64,000 nt of DNA from Sphaerochaeta sp032144095 (GTDB taxonomy: Bacteria; Spirochaetota; Spirochaetia; Sphaerochaetales; Sphaerochaetaceae): the NCBI RefSeq assembly GCF_032144095.1, contig NZ_JAVSNJ010000013.1:10751-74750 (forward strand), read 5' to 3'. Position 1 is the first letter of the stretch; every line of letters begins with the position of its first letter. The notes under the pieces were generated by a model. It made no database searches, was not told where the DNA came from, and was given only the letters and a program-made list of their open reading frames with translations. The translations under genes were made by a program, and so were the position numbers. This document shows, one piece after another, positions 8,801 to 16,060 of this stretch.

Positions 8801-9549
8801 GTGTATTGTTCATTCTCTGTCCCATCATTGCCATCGGGGCCATCGTCGATGCCATTGCAGGCGGTGGCGGGCTCATTACCCTTACCGCCTATGTGGCCGT
8901 CGGGCTTCCTCCACAGGTGGCCCTGGGAAACAACAAGTTTGCCTCGGCAAGCGGCACTGCCATCGCCTGCTACCGGTATATCAGAAATGACCAGGTCGAC
9001 TGGAAGGTCGGCAGCATTGCGATGCTCACCTCCCTTGCAGGCTCTGCCGTGGGCTCCTACATGGCCACCATCTATGCAGATACCTACCTGCACTACCTGC
9101 TCATATTCCTGGTTCCTGCAATCGCCGTCTTTATCATGGTCAAACCCGATTTCGGGCAGGCCAAACCCATGGAGGCCAGGCTTGCCATCCCTTTCTCGGC
9201 CGTGATGGGCCTGGCCATCGGCCTATATGACGGATTCTTCGGACCTGGGACCGGGATGTTCCTTACCATCATCTTTACCTCGGTCATCGGGCTTGACCTT
9301 CTCAGGGCCTGCGGGACTGCAAGGGTCGTGAACCTTGCCTCCAACATCGCGGCAGTGGCCACGTTCATCCGGTTCGGGAGCATCAACTACGCCATAGCCA
9401 TCCCCTGCGCCGTCAGTGCCATCATAGGTGGGTATATCGGCAGTGGCCTGGCCATCCGGGGTGGGGTGAAGGTCGTCAAGCCTGTGATGCTCTTTGTCCT
9501 CTCCCTGCTTTTGCTCAAGGTGGTCGCCTCCACATTCGGCCTGTTCTGA
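8797..9549 (+). CDS. TauE/SafE family membrane transporter
   Basis: Polytopic membrane protein of 250 residues with about eight hydrophobic segments. The duplicated TauE/SafE (DUF81) signature is visible in the N-terminal half (AGGGGLITLTAYVAVGLPP, then ALGNNKFASASGT) and again in the C-terminal half (GLYDGFFGPGTGMFLTIIF, then ARVVNLASNIAA). Family members export or import sulfoacetate, sulfite, taurine or other organic anions; the substrate here cannot be told. The start overlaps the preceding xer stop (ATGA), so it shares that transcript. Its placement between division and recombination genes is probably incidental. Confidence 0.88.
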   Translation: MSVLFILCPIIAIGAIVDAIAGGGGLITLTAYVAVGLPPQVALGNNKFASASGTAIACYRYIRNDQVDWKVGSIAMLTSLAGSAVGSYMATIYADTYLHYLLIFLVPAIAVFIMVKPDFGQAKPMEARLAIPFSAVMGLAIGLYDGFFGPGTGMFLTIIFTSVIGLDLLRACGTARVVNLASNIAAVATFIRFGSINYAIAIPCAVSAIIGGYIGSGLAIRGGVKVVKPVMLFVLSLLLLKVVASTFGLF

Positions 9550-9582
9550 AGCAAGCTGGGACTTTCCCAGCCTTAGGGTGAT

Positions 9583-10473
9583 ATGAAGCTCTCCTTGTTG
9601 CTTGCTATCTCGCTGTTGCCCCTCAGAGGCAGGCAGATGCTCTCCCTTGCCCGGGAAAACCCCAGCCCTAGGGAGATACAGAGGCGGTTCCCCCAATATT
9701 GGCAGCCCTCCAGGGTCGAAAGGATGCTCTCCTTCCTCCATCAGGGTAAGGAAAACCACATCGTGTTCCTGGGGATGGAGGAGTATCCCTCCCTGCTTGC
9801 ACAAGAGGAGAACCCTCCCTTCCGACTCCTCTATCGGGGAAGGCTCCCAGGGAAGGAGGAGAGGCTGCTCTCCCTGTGCGGGACGCGCTCTTCCTCCCTG
9901 GGCGCCGAACAGGCCGCCTACCACCTTGCCCTCGAGGCAGGGGCCAACCAGGTGGCCCTGGTTACCAGCCACAGTCCCGGCATCGACCGATCTGCCCTCT
10001 ATGCCATACGCGATGGGCATGGTTGCGGCTTTGTTCCCTGCGACTGTGGGCTCGACACCCCCAGGATCAGGGAGAATAGGCTGCTTGAGGGGATGAACCT
10101 CATCTCCAGCTACGAACCCGATGATAGGGCCCACAGGTTCCGGTGCCTAAGCCGCAATGTGCTCACCGCGGCCCTTTCCCCTTTGCTGGTGGTAGTCCAG
10201 GCCCCCTTGAAGTCGGGCGCCCTGCACTGTGCTTCCATGGCCCTGGACATGGGTAGGGAAGTGGTTGTCCATTCCTGCGGGACCAATGACCTGCCCTGGA
10301 GTGCAGGCAGCCGCCAATTGGCGGAGGATGGGGCCCCTGTGGTGTCGGGTTACGCAGAGATAGCCTCAGCATTGCACTACCCCCATAGCCGTGTCGTCAG
10401 CCTGGCAGGGGGCGTTGGTGCAGTGTACCGTTATGGCAACTCATGCTATAGTATCAGCCATGGCGACGAATGA
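9583..10473 (+). CDS. dprA: DprA/Smf-like DNA processing protein, divergent
   Basis: DprA/Smf family Rossmann-fold protein that in other bacteria loads RecA on incoming single-stranded DNA. The 296-residue protein keeps the order of conserved blocks, but several are altered: CGTRSSSLGAE in place of the usual GSR.S..G, SHSPGIDRSAL in place of SG.A.GID..AH, and SRNVLTAALSP in place of RNR.I..LS. The end block KSGALHCASMALDMGREV resembles SG.L.TA..A...GR.V. Family identity is good; retained DNA-binding function is uncertain because of these changes. Position ahead of hslVU matches Borrelia smf. It overlaps the next xer start by 14 bases. Confidence 0.8.
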   Translation: MKLSLLLAISLLPLRGRQMLSLARENPSPREIQRRFPQYWQPSRVERMLSFLHQGKENHIVFLGMEEYPSLLAQEENPPFRLLYRGRLPGKEERLLSLCGTRSSSLGAEQAAYHLALEAGANQVALVTSHSPGIDRSALYAIRDGHGCGFVPCDCGLDTPRIRENRLLEGMNLISSYEPDDRAHRFRCLSRNVLTAALSPLLVVVQAPLKSGALHCASMALDMGREVVVHSCGTNDLPWSAGSRQLAEDGAPVVSGYAEIASALHYPHSRVVSLAGGVGAVYRYGNSCYSISHGDE

Positions 10474-11365
10474 TACGGACCAGGTTGTGCAGGCATTCTT
10501 TGCATACCTCAGGCACATCAAGGGCTCGAGCGAGAAGACCATCCTGGCCTATGGAAGCGACCTGGCAAGACTGAAGGAGTTTTTGCAAACCATGGATCTG
10601 GACCTCATGGAGATGGCCCCTGCCGATGCGCGCCTCTATGTGCGCCATCTTACCGGGGAGAACACCTACAGTGAGTCCTCGGTCAACCGCATGCTCAGCT
10701 CTTCTCGCTCCTTCTTTGCCTATGCCCTCAAGCATGAGCTGGTCAAGGTCAATCCATTCAGCCTCATCTCCTTGAGGCGGAGCCGTTCGACCCTGCCCAC
10801 CGTCCTGACGGTTGCGGAGGTGGTAGCCTTGCTCTCCCTCAGCTATGAAGATTTTCCCTCGACCAGGAACATGCTGCTTTTCTCCTTGCTCTATGACAGT
10901 GGCTGCCGGATCAGCGAGATGCTCTCAGTCAGTGAGGAGGATGTGCAGAACGGCTCAAGGCAGATCCGCATCACAGGCAAGGGCAAAAAGGTTCGCTATG
11001 TATTCTTTACCGAGCGAACCCAGCGCCTGATCACCTACTATCTCAGCGTAAAGCATGCCCGTTTCGGAAGGACAGAGTACTTGTTTTGTTCAGATTCCGG
11101 AAAACAGTTGCCGCAGAGCACCGTTGGTAGTATTTTTGCAAGGTATAAGCAGACCCTTGGGTGGCAAAAGAGCTTTACACCGCACGTGTTGCGGCACAGC
11201 TACGCCACCCATATGCTGGACAATGGCTCTGATATCCGCTTGGTCCAGGAGTTGCTCGGACATGCGAGCATCTCCACCACCCAGATATATACCCATGTAT
11301 CACAGAAACGGTTGGCAAAGGTGTATGCCTCCTGCCATCCGCATGGAAGGAAACAGAATGAGTAG
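10460..11365 (+). CDS. Tyrosine recombinase, XerC/XerD type (second copy)
   Basis: Second phage-integrase family recombinase, about 301 residues from ATG 10460 (MATNDTDQVVQAFFAYL). An upstream in-frame ATG at 10391 would run deep into dprA and add a non-conserved tail. All catalytic positions are present: Arg in DSGCRISEMLSV, Lys in GKGKKVRYVFF, HVLRHSYATHML, and LGHASISTTQIYTHV. The N-terminal helical domain (EKTILAYGSDLARLKEFL) is typical of XerC/D. Probably the partner of the recombinase at 7901-8800. The last eight bases overlap hslV, as expected for the codV(xerC)-hslV-hslU arrangement of many bacteria. Confidence 0.92.
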   Translation: MATNDTDQVVQAFFAYLRHIKGSSEKTILAYGSDLARLKEFLQTMDLDLMEMAPADARLYVRHLTGENTYSESSVNRMLSSSRSFFAYALKHELVKVNPFSLISLRRSRSTLPTVLTVAEVVALLSLSYEDFPSTRNMLLFSLLYDSGCRISEMLSVSEEDVQNGSRQIRITGKGKKVRYVFFTERTQRLITYYLSVKHARFGRTEYLFCSDSGKQLPQSTVGSIFARYKQTLGWQKSFTPHVLRHSYATHMLDNGSDIRLVQELLGHASISTTQIYTHVSQKRLAKVYASCHPHGRKQNE

Positions 11366-11894
11366 TTTTAAGGGAACGACGATAGTCGCTGTCCGTAAGA
11401 ATGGAAAGGTTGCCATAGCCGGAGACGGCCAGGTCACAGCCGGAGATACAATCCTCAAGTCGAATGCGCATAAGGTGAGGACCCTCTTTGATGGGAAGAT
11501 CATCACTGGGTTCGCAGGTGCCACTGCAGACGCCTTCACCCTTTTCGAGCTGTTCGAGGTTAAGCTGAAGCAGTACAACGGGGATATTACCCGTTCGGCT
11601 GTGGAGCTGGCCAAACAGTGGAGGACAGACAGGCAGCTTCGCCAGCTTGAGGCGATGATGCTCGTCAGTGACGGGACGAAGATCTTTCTCATCAATGGGG
11701 CCGGTGATGTCGTCGACCCCGAAAGGGATGCCATCGGCATCGGCAGTGGAGGCAACTTCGCCCTCGCCGCAGCCTTGGCCTATCTGGATACGGCTCCTGA
11801 GCTCACCGCCCGGGAGATCGCCGTCAAGAGTGTGGAGATCGCCGCAAAACTCTGCATCTATACCGATGACTCGATCATCGTCAAGGAACTATAA
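11358..11894 (+). CDS. hslV: ATP-dependent protease proteolytic subunit HslV
   Basis: Threonine peptidase that stacks as a double hexamer under HslU. From ATG 11358 the protein reads MSSFKGTTIVAVRKNG, so a six-residue propeptide must be removed to expose the catalytic Thr pair. Other signatures are AIAGDGQVT, TGFAGATADAFTLFELFE and AIGIGSGGNFALAAA. About 178 residues, normal length. Longer upstream in-frame sequence overlaps the xer gene and is not HslV-like. hslU follows after five bases, so the two subunits are co-expressed. Confidence 0.96.
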   Translation: MSSFKGTTIVAVRKNGKVAIAGDGQVTAGDTILKSNAHKVRTLFDGKIITGFAGATADAFTLFELFEVKLKQYNGDITRSAVELAKQWRTDRQLRQLEAMMLVSDGTKIFLINGAGDVVDPERDAIGIGSGGNFALAAALAYLDTAPELTAREIAVKSVEIAAKLCIYTDDSIIVKEL

Positions 11895-11899
11895 CAGTC

Positions 11900-13294
11900 A
11901 TGACATACAGTACGACAAAGAAGCTCGACGAGATGAAACCCTCTCAGATAGTCGAGGAACTGGACAAATATATCATCGGCCAGGAGAAGGCAAAGCGAAC
12001 CATCGCGGTTGCCATCCGAAACAGGACCCGGCGCAAGCGCCTTCCTGACAATATCCGTGATGAGGTATCCCCAAAAAACATCATCATGATAGGCCCCACA
12101 GGGGTAGGGAAGACCGAGATAGCCCGCCGTATAGCAAAGCTCTCCAACGCACCTTTCATCAAGGTGGAGGCGACCAAGTACACCGAGGTCGGCTATGTGG
12201 GACGAGATGTCGAGTCCATCATACGCGACCTGATGAGCATAGCGGTGCAGCAGGTGAAGACCGAGCTTGCCGAGGCACAGGTGGAAAAGGTACAGGCCCG
12301 TGTTGAGGAACGGCTTCTGGACCTCCTGCTTCCCTCCGTTACCAAGGAAGCTTCCGAAAATAACGGTGCTGTCATGATCGCCGCCGGTACAAGCTATACC
12401 GACAGCGAATATGCAACCAGGGAAAAATTCCGCAAGATGCTGCAGGAAGGCAAGTTCGACGACCGTGAGGTCGAGGTAAATGTACAGAGCCGCAAGAAGG
12501 TTGGCATCGAGGTCCTGGGACAGGCCAACATGGACGAGCTGCAGGAAGCGATGCAGAGCCTTGGCTCCATCTTTGGCAATGGCAAGGGCCACAGCCGCAA
12601 GCTCACCATCAAGCGGGCTCGGGAGATTTTCACCGAGGAGGAGACCGACAAGGCAGTCGACACAGACCGTGCTGTCGATGAGGCCAAGGAGAGGGTCGAG
12701 CAGATGGGTATCGTATTCATCGATGAGATCGACAAGGTGGCACGGACCGGAGGCTCTTCCTCCAGCGGCCCGGATGTCTCCCGAGAGGGTGTCCAGCGTG
12801 ACATCCTTCCGATTATCGAAGGTACCAGTGTCTCGACCAAATGGGGGGTCATCGACACCACCCACATCCTCTTCATCGCCAGCGGCGCCTTCCACGTATC
12901 CAAGCCCAGTGACCTCATCCCTGAGCTCCAGGGTCGTTTTCCCTTGCGTGTTGAGTTGGATGACCTCACTTCGAACGACTTCTACCGGATCCTGACCGAA
13001 CCTGCAAATGCGATCACGATGCAGTACAGGGAGTTGCTAAAGACCGAAGGAGTCTCTATTGTGTTTACCGATGAGGCCATCAGGCGTTTGAGCGACATAG
13101 CCTATGAAGTGAACAACACCAATGACAACATCGGTGCCAGAAGGCTCTTCACCATCATGGAGAAACTTTTGGAGGAGCTCTCCTTCAGCGCTGACGAGCT
13201 CAGCGGCCAGGAGATTACGATAACAAGGCAGTATGTGGATGAGCGGTTAGGCGAGGTGCTCCAGAACCAGGACCTCTCCAAGTTCATCCTTTAG
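11900..13294 (+). CDS. hslU: ATP-dependent protease ATPase subunit HslU
   Basis: AAA+ unfoldase that feeds HslV. Walker A is GPTGVGKTEIARRIA, the pore loop region is TKYTEVGYVGRDVES, Walker B is GIVFIDEIDKVAR, and sensor and arginine-finger regions follow (ELQGRFPLRVEL). The I-domain between the Walker motifs is present and carries the alanine/glutamate-rich helices expected. 464 residues, with the conserved C-terminal LSKFIL end that docks into HslV. In Borrelia and Treponema hslU is followed by the flagellar gene flgB; here it is followed by flhF. Confidence 0.96.
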   Translation: MTYSTTKKLDEMKPSQIVEELDKYIIGQEKAKRTIAVAIRNRTRRKRLPDNIRDEVSPKNIIMIGPTGVGKTEIARRIAKLSNAPFIKVEATKYTEVGYVGRDVESIIRDLMSIAVQQVKTELAEAQVEKVQARVEERLLDLLLPSVTKEASENNGAVMIAAGTSYTDSEYATREKFRKMLQEGKFDDREVEVNVQSRKKVGIEVLGQANMDELQEAMQSLGSIFGNGKGHSRKLTIKRAREIFTEEETDKAVDTDRAVDEAKERVEQMGIVFIDEIDKVARTGGSSSSGPDVSREGVQRDILPIIEGTSVSTKWGVIDTTHILFIASGAFHVSKPSDLIPELQGRFPLRVELDDLTSNDFYRILTEPANAITMQYRELLKTEGVSIVFTDEAIRRLSDIAYEVNNTNDNIGARRLFTIMEKLLEELSFSADELSGQEITITRQYVDERLGEVLQNQDLSKFIL

Positions 13295-13307
13295 GGGAGA
13301 TGATATA

Positions 13308-14381
13308 GTGGAATTCCTTACGATTGATGCACTCGATTACGAAACAGCGCTCAAGGAGGCCCGTGCCCTGTACGGCTCTCTCGTACGTGTGCACACCCGT
13401 AAGGATTACACTGCCAAGAAGGGCCTGAGGAGGGAACGGCGCTGCGCCATCACCTTCTATCTCGTCAGGGAGCAGGAGCCTGCCGAACAGGAGCCTCAGG
13501 TAGCAATAGAGCAACCTGAGCCGCGGGCCAAGCTTCAGGACCCTGTAGGGGACCAGCAGCTCTTCATAGCTGAACTGCTTCAGGCCAATGATTTTACTGA
13601 CGAATATGTGGACTTGGCCATCAAGGCTTTGGCAGAAGACTCCAAGGATGCTTCGAACGAGGAGCTTCAGATGAGGCTGCTTGAATACATCATCGAGTCG
13701 GTGAGCATCAACCATGAGCTGTACGCCCATCCCCAGCACTATTTTGTGCTGCTTGGGCCTACTGGGGTGGGTAAGACCACCACACTGGTGAAGATGGCTA
13801 TGCTCTACGGCATGATCGTGCAAGAATCGTCCCCGATGAAGGTTGCCCTGCTCTCCCTGGACTCCTACCGGACTGGTGCCTCCAACCAGATCGAGCAGTT
13901 TTCCAAGGACCTTGGCCTCGATCTCTACCATGCCCACAGCGAGGAGGAGCTCTCCCGCCTGCTGAAGAAATTGGATGCATATTCGCTGGTGCTCGTCGAC
14001 ACCATGGGCAAGAGTGCGAACCAGGGTGAGCTCTCCTTGCACCTGAAGAGCCTGCTTACCGTACTTCCCCAGGAGAGATGCACCTATTCGCTTGCCGTCA
14101 GCGCCTCCCACAAGAGCCGCGACCTCAAGCGGTTTGTCAGCCTCTTCTCCTCCTATCCCCTACAGTCCCTGGTGGTGACCAAGCTGGATGAGACCGAGGA
14201 CATTGGCAACATCCTCAGCGTAAGCAAGGAAACAGGCCTTCCCCTGCTGTTCTTCACCAATGGACAGAAGGTTCCTGAGAACCTCCTCAAGGCTACAAAT
14301 GAGGTTATCCTCTCCTATCTGAAGGGTTTCAGCCTTGATTTCTCTACCCTTGGCGATAGCCAGATCTCACCGCTTCTCTGA
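13308..14381 (+). CDS. flhF: FlhF-like SRP-type GTPase, solitary
   Basis: SRP-family GTPase of 357 residues. The N-terminal FlhF segment (EFLTIDALDYETALKEARAL) is followed by a variable basic/acidic region and the NG domain. Nucleotide motifs are GPTGVGKTTT (about residues 150-159), DSYRTGA (185-191), DTMGKS (231-236, usually DTAGRS) and TKLDET (291-296). FlhF normally directs assembly or placement of flagella and works with flagellar export genes; none are seen here. Start is GTG 13308 after AGGGGAG. The last 15 bases overlap the convergent ftsI-like gene. A remnant or repurposed gene is plausible. Confidence 0.85.
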   Translation: MEFLTIDALDYETALKEARALYGSLVRVHTRKDYTAKKGLRRERRCAITFYLVREQEPAEQEPQVAIEQPEPRAKLQDPVGDQQLFIAELLQANDFTDEYVDLAIKALAEDSKDASNEELQMRLLEYIIESVSINHELYAHPQHYFVLLGPTGVGKTTTLVKMAMLYGMIVQESSPMKVALLSLDSYRTGASNQIEQFSKDLGLDLYHAHSEEELSRLLKKLDAYSLVLVDTMGKSANQGELSLHLKSLLTVLPQERCTYSLAVSASHKSRDLKRFVSLFSSYPLQSLVVTKLDETEDIGNILSVSKETGLPLLFFTNGQKVPENLLKATNEVILSYLKGFSLDFSTLGDSQISPLL

Positions 14382-16019
14382 CCTCTCGCTGATCAACTTT
14401 CCCTGGCTTACCAGCGATCCTATGATCTTCCCGATTGCAGGGGCAGCGATGTTGCTTCCCCATTGGGCATCCCCCTTGGGATTCCCCGCAGCCACATAGA
14501 TGATGTACTTGGGCTTGTCCAGGGGTACGATCGCCAGTGTCGAAGCGAGGATGGTCCCTTCCTCATAGCTGTTGGTCACCGGGTTTATGATCTGGGAAGT
14601 GCCTGTCTTCGCCCCTACCCGGACACCTTTGACCGCTACCTTCGTGGCGGTTCCCCCGCTTTGCGTAGCCTCTTCCATTGCATGCAGGATTGCTTGGGCA
14701 ACCTCGCCGGAGATTACCTGTTCCCCAACAGTCCGTTCCCGCTCATCTTGCCCAGAGCGCTTCAGTACCAGATGGGGAACGAGGATCTTCCCATCGTTGG
14801 TAAATGCCGTTGCAGCAGTCGCTATGTGCAACGCCGTGGTGGACAGTTCCTGCCCGAAGGAGATGGTTGCCTCAGACCTCCCGGACCAGGTGGAGGGTGG
14901 GGCGATGATGCTCCTGCTTTTGGAAGGCAGGTCGATGTCGTAGCTGGAATTGAACCCAAACCTATTGAGGATTGCAAAGAACTTGTCGGGGTCTGTTTGC
15001 ATCGCCCAGTGCGAGATGGCCCCGTTGCACGATTTCGCGATCATGGAGTCGGGGTCAACGATGCCATGGGGGGAGGTGCATACGATTGTTGCCATATTGC
15101 CCTTTCCCATGTCGAAGGTATAGGAGCCGTCACAGAGAAAAGGCTCAGCAAGGTCTGCCTCTCCTATTTCCATCACCGCAGCAAGGCTGAAGATCTTGAA
15201 GACCGACCCCGGCTCGTAGAGGTAGTTGGTCACATGGTTGCGCTTTTGTTGGTCGGTCGACCTGGAGAGTGAGTTCGGGTCGTACCAGGGGTAGCTGGAC
15301 ATGCCCAGGATATCCCCGTTCTGGGCATCGAGGACGATGGCTATGCCATAGTCGGGGTTGTCCTCATCAGCTATGGTCTGCATCTGCACATCCAGCAGGT
15401 ACTGGATGTCTATGTCAAGGGTGAGGGTGATGTCATCTCCATAGGTGGTATCTATCTCCCCCAGCTGCGGGTAGGGGTTCAGCAAGCTCTCCTGGGTAAG
15501 CTCCATCCCCTCGATCCCCTCATTGTCCACATTGGTGAAGCCCAGGGTCTGTGAGGCATGGAAAGAGGCAGGGTAGTCACGCCCCATGCTCTTTACCACG
15601 GAGACCTGGTTGACCAGAGCTGTTCGGGCCAGCTCGTCTTCAAGTGGCTGGACAAGGTTCGGGTCCATCTTTTTCTCTATCTGGGCGTAGGTGGTATACT
15701 TGGCCGCCCTTTGCTCTATCTGGGTGGGGCTCATGCCGACAAAGGGTGCCACCACCTCCGAGACCAATGCCAGGTCGCTGATCTTCGAGAGGTGGAAATA
15801 GACTCCCCAATAGGGGGTCTGTATGGCAAGAATTTTGCCATTCCTGTCGTAGATGGTTCCCCTGACCACCTGGGTGGCTACTTGGGGGTTGTTGTAGGTT
15901 TTCCTTTCCGGGCTTTGGCTATGGATGACAAACCCGATCCTGACAAGCAAAAAAAGCAGTGCAAGCAGGGTTAACAGGAGGAAGAACCGGTAAAATGAAC
16001 GATTTGGACTGGTATCCAT
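14367..16019 (-). CDS. ftsI: Class B penicillin-binding protein, FtsI type transpeptidase
   Basis: Bitopic periplasmic transpeptidase that crosslinks peptidoglycan, probably with FtsW. A short cytoplasmic tail and one membrane segment (FFLLLTLLALLFLLVRIGFVI) precede the PBP dimerisation block (VRGTIYDRNGKILAI) and the transpeptidase domain. All three active-site motifs are present: SVFK in YEPGSVFKIF, SCN in IAKSCNGAI, and KTG in VGAKTGTSQI. 550 residues, near the family's usual length. It lies outside the division cluster on the opposite strand. No Shine-Dalgarno is seen before ATG 16019, and the -10 box is only nine bases upstream. Confidence 0.93.
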   Translation of the reverse strand: MDTSPNRSFYRFFLLLTLLALLFLLVRIGFVIHSQSPERKTYNNPQVATQVVRGTIYDRNGKILAIQTPYWGVYFHLSKISDLALVSEVVAPFVGMSPTQIEQRAAKYTTYAQIEKKMDPNLVQPLEDELARTALVNQVSVVKSMGRDYPASFHASQTLGFTNVDNEGIEGMELTQESLLNPYPQLGEIDTTYGDDITLTLDIDIQYLLDVQMQTIADEDNPDYGIAIVLDAQNGDILGMSSYPWYDPNSLSRSTDQQKRNHVTNYLYEPGSVFKIFSLAAVMEIGEADLAEPFLCDGSYTFDMGKGNMATIVCTSPHGIVDPDSMIAKSCNGAISHWAMQTDPDKFFAILNRFGFNSSYDIDLPSKSRSIIAPPSTWSGRSEATISFGQELSTTALHIATAATAFTNDGKILVPHLVLKRSGQDERERTVGEQVISGEVAQAILHAMEEATQSGGTATKVAVKGVRVGAKTGTSQIINPVTNSYEEGTILASTLAIVPLDKPKYIIYVAAGNPKGDAQWGSNIAAPAIGKIIGSLVSQGKLISERSEKR

Positions 16020-16033
16020 GATTTTTTTATACT
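16004..16033 (+). promoter_or_regulatory. Sigma-70 type promoter of the LysM/M23 gene
   Basis: TTGGAC at 16004-16009 and TATACT at 16028-16033 are 18 bases apart. A GGAAAGG ribosome binding site lies between this -10 box and ATG 16061. It occupies the same 42-base divergent gap as the ftsI promoter, so the two promoters interleave and are likely to interfere with each other. Confidence 0.5.
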
Positions 16034-16057
16034 ACTATGTAGGAAAGGTAATGTCGA
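16029..16057 (-). promoter_or_regulatory. Sigma-70 type promoter of the ftsI-like gene
   Basis: Read on the minus strand, TCGACA at 16052-16057 and TAGTAT at 16029-16034 are separated by exactly 17 bases. The predicted transcript start falls only two to four bases before the ATG at 16019, so the mRNA would be almost leaderless. The element overlaps the promoter of the divergent LysM gene. Confidence 0.55.
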
Positions 16058-16060
16058 GTT

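Noticed and set aside
11055..11357. N-terminal extension of hslV
   Set aside because: It reads through the second xer gene in another frame; HslV similarity starts at ATG 11358.
11858..12895. Long antisense open frame (345 codons) opposite hslU
   Set aside because: It mirrors hslU codons, has no ribosome binding site or family motif, and hslU is certain.
14463..15272. Plus-strand open frame of 269 codons opposite the ftsI-like gene
   Set aside because: The minus-strand protein carries all penicillin-binding motifs, so this is a shadow.
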